Assembly: GCA_910577645.1 (NCBI GenBank) | Contig: CAJTOL010000003.1 | Coordinates: 124,001-188,000, forward strand | Source: an uncultured Lachnospiraceae bacterium | GTDB taxonomy: Bacteria > Bacillota > Clostridia > Lachnospirales > Lachnospiraceae | Direction: 5' to 3' | Length of the DNA stretch: 64,000 bases | In this document: piece by piece, positions 1-7,644 of the stretch | How the letters are laid out: every line of letters starts with the position of its first letter | How positions within the stretch are numbered: position 1 is the stretch's first letter | Program-made: the position numbers and the translations under genes | The notes under the pieces: model-generated | Told to the model about the DNA's origin: nothing | What the model saw: the letters and a program-made list of their open reading frames with translations, nothing else | The model's database searches: none

Positions 1-287
1 ATCCGCTGCTCTGCTTCTTCGTCGGAAAGCTCCTCTGCATCCATCTCTCTTAAATGAGCCATTCCCATACGGACAACCGTTTCGTAATTTTCTATATTCT
101 TTTCCTCATCTGCAGCATAGCTTTTCGTCAAAGCATATCCCATGGCCCCGGCATTTTCCAAAAGGGCCATCCGGGTTCCCCACAATCCGGCTGCCGCAAT
201 CGCCGACAATACTATTAAAACAGCAAAAATTGTCCAGCCACTGTACAAAGAATGGCCTTTTGCTCTCATTGGTAACCTTCCCTCCAT
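1..287 (-). CDS. Membrane-anchored protein, N-terminal part (runs off left edge)
   Basis: This open frame enters from the left edge and only its first 95 or so residues are visible. The N-terminus has a short basic stretch and then a hydrophobic segment of about 20 residues, which looks like a signal anchor. A charged region follows that probably lies outside the membrane. This resembles the start of clostridial membrane sensor proteins such as histidine kinases or GGDEF proteins, but no diagnostic domain is in view, so the function is open. ATG 287 is chosen because AGGAGG lies seven bases upstream. An in-frame ATG at 269 also has a GGAGGG upstream and is an alternative. A strong sigma-A-type promoter precedes the gene, so it is transcribed separately from the rnf operon behind it. 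Confidence 0.6.
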   Translation of the reverse strand, partial: MEGRLPMRAKGHSLYSGWTIFAVLIVLSAIAAAGLWGTRMALLENAGAMGYALTKSYAADEEKNIENYETVVRMGMAHLREMDAEELSDEEAEQR

Positions 288-322
288 TGGTGCTCCTCCT
301 GAATACGGAAGTCTCAACTTCT

Positions 323-351
323 ATTATATATATAAATCGTCCTAATGGCAA
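323..351 (-). promoter_or_regulatory. Sigma-A-type promoter of the left-edge gene
   Basis: On the minus strand, TTGCCA (346-351) and TATAAT (323-328) are separated by exactly 17 bases, 36 bases upstream of the chosen start codon. The site lies just downstream of the rnf terminator hairpin. Confidence 0.75.
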
Positions 352-368
352 GCCAAAAAAGAGAAAAG

Positions 369-414
369 GAGATGTCACAAAATGAAACCGGCTTATTTCA
401 TTTTGTGACATCTC
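369..414 (-). terminator. rnf operon terminator hairpin; copy 1 of a repeated hairpin family
   Basis: A perfect 19-bp inverted repeat (369-387 and 396-414) with an 8-base loop stands 28 bases past the rnfB stop. In the minus direction it is followed by a T-rich tract, as expected of an intrinsic terminator. The arm core (a CAAAATGA-type stretch with its complement) recurs in the hairpins at 21924-22003 and 33683-33739. Confidence 0.8.
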
Positions 415-441
415 TTGTATCTTAAAACCTCATTGATATTT

Positions 442-1233
442 TCAGATAATAACCTTGGTGGGGCACTTAGCGGCGCACTTGCCGCAGTTGGTACATTTTT
501 CGTAATCAATTACTGCTACATTATTATCCATGTGAATAGCGTCAAACTCACACTGCTTCGTACACAGGGTACATCCGATGCAGCCGTTGTCACATTTGGC
601 TTTTACATCTTTACCCTTATCATGGGAATTACACTGTACCAGGTGTTCTGCCTCATAAGGAACCAGAGTAACCAGGCCTAAAGGACACGCTTCCACGCAC
701 TTGCCGCAGGCAACGCATTTTTCTTTGTCCACTACCGCCACGCCGTCCACTACGTGAATAGCGTCAAACTGGCAGGCCTTTACACAGGAACCGTATCCCA
801 TACATCCATAGGCGCAGGCTTTCTCGCCGCCGCCGGGAACTACGGATACCTTGCGGCAGTCGTCAATGCCGTAATAGCGGTACTGCATCCGGGTCTTATC
901 ACAGGTGCCTTTACATTTCACAAAAGCTACCTTCTTAACGCCTGCGCCGGCCTCAATTCCCATAATCGCCGCAATTTTTTCGGCTACCGGAGCACCTCCT
1001 ACCGGACAGGCTCCTACCTCTGCCTGACCGGCGGCAATTGCCTTGGCCAGACCGTCGCATCCTGCATAGCCGCAACCGCCGCAGTTGTTGCCAGGCAGCT
1101 CGTTTCTTACCAGAATCTCTTTTTCGTCTACTTCTACTTTAAACTTCTCACTGGCAACGCCTAAAAGTACGCCTATAACGATGCCGATGATGCCTACGAC
1201 TGCCGCAGCAGCCACAATACCCATAATATTCAT
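442..1233 (-). CDS. rnfB: Rnf complex iron-sulfur subunit RnfB
   Basis: RnfB is the cytosolic iron-sulfur subunit of the Rnf complex, which passes electrons between reduced ferredoxin and NAD+ while pumping ions across the membrane. Residues 1-27 form a membrane anchor. C51, C54, C59 and C76 form the N-terminal four-cysteine cluster site. Four ferredoxin-type cysteine groups follow, near residues 140-154, 173-183, 214-228 and 247-257, which is the cluster-rich form typical of clostridia. At 263 residues it has normal length. It is the last gene of rnfCDGEAB, and GGAGGAG precedes the start. The terminator at 369-414 closes the operon. Confidence 0.95.
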   Translation of the reverse strand: MNIMGIVAAAAVVGIIGIVIGVLLGVASEKFKVEVDEKEILVRNELPGNNCGGCGYAGCDGLAKAIAAGQAEVGACPVGGAPVAEKIAAIMGIEAGAGVKKVAFVKCKGTCDKTRMQYRYYGIDDCRKVSVVPGGGEKACAYGCMGYGSCVKACQFDAIHVVDGVAVVDKEKCVACGKCVEACPLGLVTLVPYEAEHLVQCNSHDKGKDVKAKCDNGCIGCTLCTKQCEFDAIHMDNNVAVIDYEKCTNCGKCAAKCPTKVII

Positions 1234-1248
1234 CCTTCGTCTCCTCCT

Positions 1249-1824
1249 TTAAATTAATCCGGAAAATCCGAAAAATGCAATTGCCATAAGGCCGGAAGTA
1301 ATGAGTACAATAGGAGAACCCTGGAAGTTATAGGGAACATCATTGTGCTCAATTTTCTCACGGATACCTGCCAGCATGACAATGGCAATGGTGAATCCTA
1401 CGGAAATGCCGATGCCGTTTACCACACTCTTAACAAAGTCGTACTCCTTCTGAACATTGGTTAATGCAACGCCCAGAACCGCACAGTTAGTCGTAATCAG
1501 GGGCAGGTACACACCCAGGGACTCATAAAGTGAAACCATGTTCTTCTTTAAAAACATCTCAACAAACTGCACCAGAGCCGCAATTACCAGAATAAATGCG
1601 ATTGTCTGCAAATATTCCAGCTTCAATGGAACCAGCACGAAGCTGTAAATCAAGTTGGTTGCAATACAGGCCAGCGTAATAACAAAGATAACTGCCGCAC
1701 CCATACCCGCAGAAGTCTCTACCTTCTTGGAAACGCCAAGGAAGGGGCAAAGACCTAAGAACTGGCTTAATACTACGTTGTTTACCAGGGCGGAGCCGAT
1801 GGCAATCAATAATAATTCCTGCAT
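1249..1824 (-). CDS. rnfA: Rnf complex membrane subunit RnfA
   Basis: This integral membrane subunit of 191 residues has about six hydrophobic helices, as in the RnfA/NqrE family. RnfA and RnfE are homologous and pack in inverted orientation around a shared iron-sulfur site in the membrane (known for the family). The motif GLCPFLGVS near the N-terminus contains the conserved cysteine. It follows rnfE after a 13-base gap with AGGAGG upstream, and rnfB follows it. Confidence 0.95.
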   Translation of the reverse strand: MQELLLIAIGSALVNNVVLSQFLGLCPFLGVSKKVETSAGMGAAVIFVITLACIATNLIYSFVLVPLKLEYLQTIAFILVIAALVQFVEMFLKKNMVSLYESLGVYLPLITTNCAVLGVALTNVQKEYDFVKSVVNGIGISVGFTIAIVMLAGIREKIEHNDVPYNFQGSPIVLITSGLMAIAFFGFSGLI

Positions 1825-1837
1825 CTAATCCTTCCTC

Positions 1838-2629
1838 CTACTCGTCTTTCTTGGCAGTGGCGGCCTTAAGTTCCGCTTCCTTTGCTGCCAGCGCTGCTTT
1901 CTTTTTGGCAAGGGCTTCTTCCTCTGCCTGTCTCTGACGGGTCTCCAAAATATCGTGGTTCGCCATACATGCTGAGCCGGTACAGCTCATACAATCGCCG
2001 CCGCAGGCCAGTTTCGATGCCGGTACAGATCCGTTGGTAGCGGAAGGAGCCTTAAACTTGTTCTGTAATGCAGTGAGCATTGCCAGTACGAAGAAGGCGC
2101 CTGGGGCCAATACAAAAATAGAAATATGGAAATCTTCCGGTATAATGGTCATTCCGAAAAATGCGCCGGAGCCTAACAACTCGCGGAAGACGCCAATCAG
2201 GGTTAATCCTACCGTAAATCCAAGGCCCATACCAATACCGTCAAAAGCAGAAGGGATGGGAGCGTTCTTAGATGCATAGGACTCGGCGCGTCCCAGAATG
2301 ATGCAGTTTACTACAATCAGTGGGATGTAGATTCCCAGCGCATCATACAGGAAGGGAATGTAGGCCTGAATCAGGAGCTGAACCATGGTTACCAGGGATG
2401 CAACAATTACGATAAAGGCCGGAATACGCACTCTGTCGGGAATGATGTTTCTCAAGGCCGCAATAATCAGGTTGGAGAAAATCAGTACCGCAGTGGTGCT
2501 TAAGCCCATGCCCAGGCCGTTAATGGCAGAAGTTGTAACTGCCAGGGTCGGACACATACCCAACATCAGGACGAAGGTAGGGTTTTCTTTCACAATACCA
2601 TTATAAATACGCTCTGTATACTTATTCAT
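1838..2629 (-). CDS. rnfE: Rnf complex membrane subunit RnfE with a cysteine-rich C-terminal extension
   Basis: Residues 1-192 form the normal six-helix RnfE core, with the conserved MLGMCPTLAV motif near the start. The protein then continues to residue 263, roughly 60 residues longer than usual RnfE proteins. The tail has four cysteines, C209, C213, C216 and C221 (spacing CX3CX2CX4C), then an alanine-, glutamate- and lysine-rich stretch likely to be a coiled coil. The cysteine pattern suggests a metal or iron-sulfur site, which is inference. The start has AGGAGG upstream and lies 13 bases after the rnfG stop. Confidence 0.93.
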   Translation of the reverse strand: MNKYTERIYNGIVKENPTFVLMLGMCPTLAVTTSAINGLGMGLSTTAVLIFSNLIIAALRNIIPDRVRIPAFIVIVASLVTMVQLLIQAYIPFLYDALGIYIPLIVVNCIILGRAESYASKNAPIPSAFDGIGMGLGFTVGLTLIGVFRELLGSGAFFGMTIIPEDFHISIFVLAPGAFFVLAMLTALQNKFKAPSATNGSVPASKLACGGDCMSCTGSACMANHDILETRQRQAEEEALAKKKAALAAKEAELKAATAKKDE

Positions 2630-2642
2630 TGTATCCCACCTC

Positions 2643-3254
2643 CTAGTTAGCCGCGCAGTTGTTTACGAAGTAAATCGCTGCATTTACTGCGTTTGTTACT
2701 GCCGAAGATGTAATAGTGGCGCCGGACATAGCCTGAATCTCATTCTCTGCCGGTGCGCCGGTTTTCGTTACAGATAAAACTTCCGCATTTTTGCCTGCGA
2801 ACTGGCCTTTAAATCCATCTCCCGTTGCGTTCATACCAAGACCGGGAGTCTCTGCAATAGAAAGAAATGCAATACCGGTTACCATTCCCTCACCGTTGAT
2901 GCCTACAGAGAGCTTCACCTCGCCGCCGAAACCGTCCTTGGATGTGGAAGATACTACGTATCCCACTGGATTTCCGGAAGCGTCCACCGCCTGGGCGGCA
3001 GTGTCAATATAAACATTTCCAAAGCCCTGGGACATTAAATCTTCTGCAGAAGCGGCAATCTTTTCTGCCATGCCGTCTTCCACAAAATCATTGGCATCCG
3101 GAAGAACCTCTTTATATGCCGCAATCTTGGCAGCCTGTTTTGCCTGCTCAATGGGGGCCTTGGTGATCTCATAAACGCCGCCCAGACAAAATCCTGCAAT
3201 CAGGGTAATGGCAAATAAAACCACCGCGTCTTTCATAAATCCGCCTTTTTTCAT
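2643..3254 (-). CDS. rnfG: Rnf complex FMN-binding subunit RnfG
   Basis: RnfG is a single-span subunit whose domain on the outer face carries covalently bound FMN. A hydrophobic anchor covers about residues 8-28. The FMN attachment motif SGAT ends at T180, close to the C-terminus, as in NqrC and RnfG. The length of 203 residues is normal. ATG 3254 is used, two bases after the rnfD stop, with AGGAGG upstream. A second ATG seven codons in is possible. Confidence 0.94.
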   Translation of the reverse strand: MKKGGFMKDAVVLFAITLIAGFCLGGVYEITKAPIEQAKQAAKIAAYKEVLPDANDFVEDGMAEKIAASAEDLMSQGFGNVYIDTAAQAVDASGNPVGYVVSSTSKDGFGGEVKLSVGINGEGMVTGIAFLSIAETPGLGMNATGDGFKGQFAGKNAEVLSVTKTGAPAENEIQAMSGATITSSAVTNAVNAAIYFVNNCAAN

Positions 3255-3256
3255 GA

Positions 3257-4183
3257 TTATTTGCCCTCCTTTCCGAATGCTTTGGGAAGGGTTGCCTTTT
3301 CAATCAGGGGAACCAGGATATTACTTAAAATAATCGCATAGGATACGCCCTCTGCGGAGCCGCCGAACAAACGGAACAGCCCGGTTAAACAGCCCATTAA
3401 AATACCGTATACGATCTGTCCATTAGGGGTAATCGGACTGGTAACATAATCGGTTGCCATAAAGAAAGCGCCAAAGATTAAACCGCCGCCGCAAAGGTGT
3501 GCCAGCAAATAGTTCATATCCAGTCCATGTCCGCCGAAAATCAATACAAATAAGGTAAAAGAAATCAGGTAAGCAGCCGGGATACGGATAGTGATCACTC
3601 TCTTCCACAGCATGTAAGCAGCTCCGATTAACAGGGCAATAACGGAAACCTCACCGATAGTCCCGGGAATCTTGCCAATAAACATAGCCGCTACATCTAC
3701 GCTGCCGCCGGATTTTAGTACTGCCAGAGGAGTAGCTCCGCTGACTCCGTCCAGAGTAAAAGCAGTCATCTTTCCGGTAAAGGAAATAAGAAGGAAACAT
3801 CTTGCCGCCAGAGCCGGGTTCATAAAGTTCTGTCCCAGGCCGCCATATAACTGTTTTACCACGATGATGGCAAATACGCCGCCCAGCATGGGAATCCATA
3901 CCGGAATATCGGCAGGCATATTCAGCGCCAGGATCATACCGGTTACCAGGGCGCTGCCGTCTGCGATGGTAATGGGCTTCTTCATCCCCTTCTGATATAC
4001 ATATTCACTTGCTACACAGGCCAAAACCGTTCCTATAATCACAATCAGAGCGTTTAGGCCAAACTGGTATACGCCAAATGCGGCTGCCGGAAGCATGGCA
4101 ATTGCCACATCAAACATAATATTGCTGGTAGTTACCTGATCCCTTACATGAGGGGATGAGGATACGTTTAATAATCTGTTCAT
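3257..4183 (-). CDS. rnfD: Rnf complex FMN-binding membrane subunit RnfD
   Basis: This is a polytopic membrane subunit of 308 residues in the NqrB/RnfD family. The covalent FMN site motif SGAT ends at T151, in a loop between helices. It lies between rnfC and rnfG in the standard clostridial order. AGGAGG precedes ATG 4183, and the rnfC stop codon overlaps that ribosome binding site, so translation of the two is probably coupled. Confidence 0.95.
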   Translation of the reverse strand: MNRLLNVSSSPHVRDQVTTSNIMFDVAIAMLPAAAFGVYQFGLNALIVIIGTVLACVASEYVYQKGMKKPITIADGSALVTGMILALNMPADIPVWIPMLGGVFAIIVVKQLYGGLGQNFMNPALAARCFLLISFTGKMTAFTLDGVSGATPLAVLKSGGSVDVAAMFIGKIPGTIGEVSVIALLIGAAYMLWKRVITIRIPAAYLISFTLFVLIFGGHGLDMNYLLAHLCGGGLIFGAFFMATDYVTSPITPNGQIVYGILMGCLTGLFRLFGGSAEGVSYAIILSNILVPLIEKATLPKAFGKEGK

Positions 4184-4197
4184 TCTCTTCCGCCTCC

Positions 4198-5523
4198 TTA
4201 AGCTTTCTTTCTGCGGTTTGCAGCCACCTGTTTACGCATGTCCTTAAATGCCTGGGTCAAGGGCCTCTTGGCCGGGCATACATAGGTACAGCTTCCGCAC
4301 TCCATACATTCCATACCGTTTACCTTCTCAAAAGCATCGCAGTCTCCTCTTAATGCAGCCTGCATCATAATAGGAGGCACGATATGGCTGGGACATGCAG
4401 ACACACAGCGTCCGCAGCGGATACAGGGAGTAGGCTCCTGGGCTGCCACCATATCCTTGGAAAAACAGGTTAATGCGGAGGAGGTTTTGGTAACCGGAAG
4501 ATCCAGACTGAATAAAGACATGCCCATCATGGGGCCGCCGGAAATTACTTTCTCCGGATCTGCCTTAAAACCTCCTGCCGCCTCTAACAATTCCTGATAA
4601 TTGGTTCCCAGCCTTACGCTGAAGTTCTGGGGATTTACAATGGCATCGCCGGTTACGGTAATAATCTTGCGGATTAAAGGGGTCTGTTTGCAGACCGCAT
4701 TGTAAATGGCGATAACCGTGTCAATATTGTCCACAATACAGCCTGCGTCTGCAGGAAGCATGGAAGAATTTACTTTGCGGCCGGTGATAGCATAAATTAA
4801 GGAACGCTCGCCGCCCTGAGGGTATTTGGTCAGAAGCGGACATACCTCAATCCGCGGTTCATCCTTTACCAGCTCCTGAAGCTTTTTGATTCCTTCCGGC
4901 TTATTGTTTTCAATACCAATAACTCCCTTGGCATTGTCAAACAGGCTTAAGATAACCTTTAAGCCCCCTACAATACGCTCCGGCTCCTCCAGCATCATCC
5001 GGTAATCGGAGGTTAGGTAGGGTTCACATTCCGCGCCATTTACCAGTATATAATCAATCTTGCTGTCGTCCTTGGGGGACAGTTTTACATTGGTAGGGAA
5101 GCCTGCGCCGCCAAGGCCTACAATCCCCGCCTCCTTTACAATGTTGCGGATCTCGTCCTTGGAAAGCTTGGTATAATCCCTGTCCTCTCCAAAATGCTCA
5201 ATCTTCTCGTCCATTCCGTCATTTTCCACAATAACAGAGGTTACCATAGTGCCGTTCACCATAAGACGAGGCTCTACCGCCTTAACCGTTCCGGAAACGG
5301 AACAGATAACATTGGCAGAGATGAAGCCGCCGGCTTCCCCGATCTTTTGTCCGACTAAAACCCGGTCGCCCTTTGCAACCAGAGGCTTTGCCGGCGCTCC
5401 GATGTGCTGGGCCATAGGGAACACCATTTCTCCCTTGGAAGTCAGCACCTGTACCGGCTTGTTCTCAGACAATTCTTTCCCCTCATAAGGGTGAATTCCG
5501 CCTTTAAATGTAGCCAAACCCAT
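4198..5523 (-). CDS. rnfC: Rnf complex NADH-side subunit RnfC
   Basis: RnfC is the peripheral subunit that handles NAD(H), FMN and two [4Fe-4S] clusters. The glycine-rich GLGGAGFPT motif typical of the flavin and NADH binding domain is present. Two CXXCXXCXXXCP motifs lie near residues 367-377 and 406-416. ATG 5523 gives MGLATFKGGIHP, the usual N-terminus of the family, at 441 residues. The frame is open 28 codons further upstream, but that stretch holds the leader hairpin and is not typical RnfC sequence. It is the first gene of the operon. Confidence 0.94.
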   Translation of the reverse strand: MGLATFKGGIHPYEGKELSENKPVQVLTSKGEMVFPMAQHIGAPAKPLVAKGDRVLVGQKIGEAGGFISANVICSVSGTVKAVEPRLMVNGTMVTSVIVENDGMDEKIEHFGEDRDYTKLSKDEIRNIVKEAGIVGLGGAGFPTNVKLSPKDDSKIDYILVNGAECEPYLTSDYRMMLEEPERIVGGLKVILSLFDNAKGVIGIENNKPEGIKKLQELVKDEPRIEVCPLLTKYPQGGERSLIYAITGRKVNSSMLPADAGCIVDNIDTVIAIYNAVCKQTPLIRKIITVTGDAIVNPQNFSVRLGTNYQELLEAAGGFKADPEKVISGGPMMGMSLFSLDLPVTKTSSALTCFSKDMVAAQEPTPCIRCGRCVSACPSHIVPPIMMQAALRGDCDAFEKVNGMECMECGSCTYVCPAKRPLTQAFKDMRKQVAANRRKKA

Positions 5524-5564
5524 CAAACCAACCCTCTTTCTATAAACATTTTCTTTACCCTCAG

Positions 5565-5602
5565 TGGACAAAGCGCTTCTGAGAAACAGGCGCTTCTGTC
5601 CA
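5565..5602 (-). other. Hairpin at the 5' end of the rnf transcript
   Basis: Arms at 5565-5576 and 5590-5602 pair over 12 positions with one bulged base. The predicted transcription start is near 5609, so the hairpin would sit at the very 5' end of an 86-base leader. It has no T-run after it, so it is more likely a stabilising or binding structure than a terminator. Confidence 0.5.
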
Positions 5603-5615
5603 TTCAATCGTTGCC

Positions 5616-5644
5616 ATTATAGCATAGTTTGAGTTTGTACACAA
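5616..5644 (-). promoter_or_regulatory. rnf operon promoter
   Basis: On the minus strand TATAAT (5616-5621) carries an upstream TGC extension, and TTGTGT (5639-5644) stands 17 bases away. The -10 is perfect and the -35 is weak, as is common for extended -10 promoters. Confidence 0.7.
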
Positions 5645-6030
5645 TTGCCTTTTCCAGGAGAATATACAACAATTTATAGGGATTGTCTGTATTTTTTTCC
5701 ATACATTTTGTGTTTTTACAAAAATTCCCCATTATTTTCCGTTAATTTTTTGACATTATTTTACTATTTTCTTTCTCCTAAAACCATTCTCTCAAAACGG
5801 TTCTGATCTTTTTGTCTGGTGCCTGTTTGGTTTTTATCTTGTGAAATTTTTGTTAAGCCGGATTTCTCCCCAGTCCTTTTGTTTCCTCAAAAAAACATTT
5901 GTACTTATAAATTTTATAAGAAAAAATAATAAATATTTCCCCTCTTTTCTTTCTGCTCATAAAATGATATGATAAACACGTTCTAGTAAATAAGGGCGCC
6001 ATTCATTTAGAAAAAGGAGAAAATTCTACC
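5645..6030. other. AT-rich intergenic region between rnf and the divergent FMN-binding-like gene
   Basis: These 386 bases are AT-rich with no convincing reading frame, no long hairpin and no recognisable riboswitch. They presumably carry the upstream part of the rnf promoter and the promoter of the gene at 6031, for which only a weak TATGAT-like -10 near 5967 can be suggested. Confidence 0.4.
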
Positions 6031-6537
6031 ATGCATCACACAAATTCAAATCCCAAGCAGCAAAATATTGCCGGCCTGGCCCTGATGGCCCTGCTTTCCC
6101 TGCTGGTAATCCTGATCTCGGAGCCGGCCTATGCTTCCCTGCACCGTATGGCCAGAGCAGATTTGCCAAAGCCCTCTGTAATCCTTACCGACGGCACTTA
6201 CACCTATGAGGATCCGGAGGCTGACGACAGCGGATTTAAAAACCAGGTATCTATGACTGTGTTTGACGGCTATATCACTTCTGTTTCCTGGGATTGTGTA
6301 GGAGCTGACGGCACAAGCAAACGCCAGCTTTCCTTAGACGGCCAATACGTCATGACCGAAGACGGGGCTTTATGGGCAGAGCAGTCCGATGCCGTCTCTT
6401 CCTATGTAATAACCAACCAGACCTTAGACGGCCTTATTGACGAAAGCGGCTACACCCAGGCAGTTGCTTCTGTAAGCATTAATCTTTATGGATTCTACAA
6501 CGGAGTAAACGGCTGTATCGCTCAGGCTACCAAATAA
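6031..6537 (+). CDS. Secreted or membrane-anchored FMN-binding-like protein
   Basis: The product has 168 residues. A hydrophobic segment near residues 14-36 ends in a possible signal peptidase site (AYA). The rest has a DGTYTYEDPE start, a repeated strand pattern around SMTVFDGYITSVSWD, and small-residue-rich ends. This resembles the FMN-binding/Tpp15-like family of small exported proteins that are often found near Rnf or other extracytoplasmic electron-transfer genes. No canonical SGAT flavin-attachment motif is seen, so flavin binding is uncertain. It is divergent from rnf. AAAAGGAG lies upstream of the start. Confidence 0.6.
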   Translation: MHHTNSNPKQQNIAGLALMALLSLLVILISEPAYASLHRMARADLPKPSVILTDGTYTYEDPEADDSGFKNQVSMTVFDGYITSVSWDCVGADGTSKRQLSLDGQYVMTEDGALWAEQSDAVSSYVITNQTLDGLIDESGYTQAVASVSINLYGFYNGVNGCIAQATK

Positions 6538-6578
6538 TCCGCCCCACCTTTTGCAAAACCTGTCAGGAGAGCTTATTT

Positions 6579-7622
6579 ATGGAGAAAAAAATCCTTGTCA
6601 ATTATAGTCTTCTTCGGATTCTGGCAATTTTTTTGGTAATTGCCACCCACATGCTGGCCGGAATATGGATCGCGGATCCTGTGGCCCAGCCTATGGCCTG
6701 GCATATAAGAGAGATTATCCGTACACTTACCCTGACCAGCAACGGGCTTTTCTTCATGCTCAGCGGCCGTTTTATCTTAGAACGTTTTGACGGGGATATT
6801 CCCGGTTTTTACTGGAAACGAATTGTAAAAATCGGGATCCCTTCCCTCTTTGCCGCCTTCCTCTACTACGCCCAAAATCAGGGAATTTCCCTTTCCCCCG
6901 CTTATTTTAAAGACTTTTTCAAAGGCTTTCTCCAGGCCCGGGTAGTGGGATATTTATGGTTTGTCCTGGCCCTTGCCGGATTTTATCTGGCCGTTCCCTT
7001 TCTCTGGCGGATGTTTCAGCATATGGGAAAACGGGAGCTTTGGTGGCTTCTCTTTGTCAGCCTTTTCTATTTTGCAGTTCAAAATCTTTACCAGATTTTT
7101 CATATGGAGCAGATGCTCACCTCTTATTTCCTCTATAGCTGGGTGTTTTACTGTATCCTGGGATTTCTTCTGGACAGGCTTGACCTGACAGACAGGCAGG
7201 TCCTGGGCTTTTTTGCCGCCGGCCTTTTGGCCTTTTTCCTTTCTTCCTTAGAAGAAATCTATTTTACCGGCCAGAATCCGGCCATATACAATTATGCCCC
7301 GTCCATGATCCTTATGTCCATAGCGGTATATCTTTTGGTGACCCGTTACGGCGGCCTGGTAGCCAGGCCCCTGGAAAAGCCCGTTAATTTTGTCAGCCGG
7401 TATATCTTTTTCGTTTACCTGTTCCACGGGATGACCCACAATTTTATTTTTGATCACCTGGTAGAGCCGGGAATACCGGGATACGGGGCCTGGCTCCTTC
7501 TGTCCCTCCTGTCCTTCTGCCTGGCTTTGGGCCTCTCCATTCCTGTATACCATGTCCTGTATCAGCCTTTTTGTAAGGTGCTTTTATCCCTGCCCTGGCC
7601 CGGGAAAGATTTGACTTTATAA
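6579..7622 (+). CDS. Acyltransferase family 3 membrane protein
   Basis: This polytopic membrane protein of 347 residues has about ten hydrophobic helices. The N-terminus (NYSLLRILAIFLVIATH) has the conserved R and H of acyltransferase family 3 (OafA/WecH-like), which transfers acyl groups to cell-surface glycans or lipids. RFDGDIPGFYWKR and a C-terminal block of helices agree with the family. It lies 41 bases after the FMN-binding-like gene in the same direction, with AGGAG upstream, and may be co-transcribed. The substrate cannot be read from the sequence. Confidence 0.8.
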   Translation: MEKKILVNYSLLRILAIFLVIATHMLAGIWIADPVAQPMAWHIREIIRTLTLTSNGLFFMLSGRFILERFDGDIPGFYWKRIVKIGIPSLFAAFLYYAQNQGISLSPAYFKDFFKGFLQARVVGYLWFVLALAGFYLAVPFLWRMFQHMGKRELWWLLFVSLFYFAVQNLYQIFHMEQMLTSYFLYSWVFYCILGFLLDRLDLTDRQVLGFFAAGLLAFFLSSLEEIYFTGQNPAIYNYAPSMILMSIAVYLLVTRYGGLVARPLEKPVNFVSRYIFFVYLFHGMTHNFIFDHLVEPGIPGYGAWLLLSLLSFCLALGLSIPVYHVLYQPFCKVLLSLPWPGKDLTL

Positions 7623-7644
7623 CAAAAGTGGCTATCGGATTGTG

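Noticed and set aside
415..1164. Plus-strand open frames across rnfB
   Set aside because: They are out-of-frame shadows of a clear iron-sulfur protein on the minus strand.
5524..5607. A longer RnfC with 28 extra N-terminal residues
   Set aside because: The stretch encodes the leader hairpin and does not resemble RnfC. The ATG at 5523 gives the usual start.
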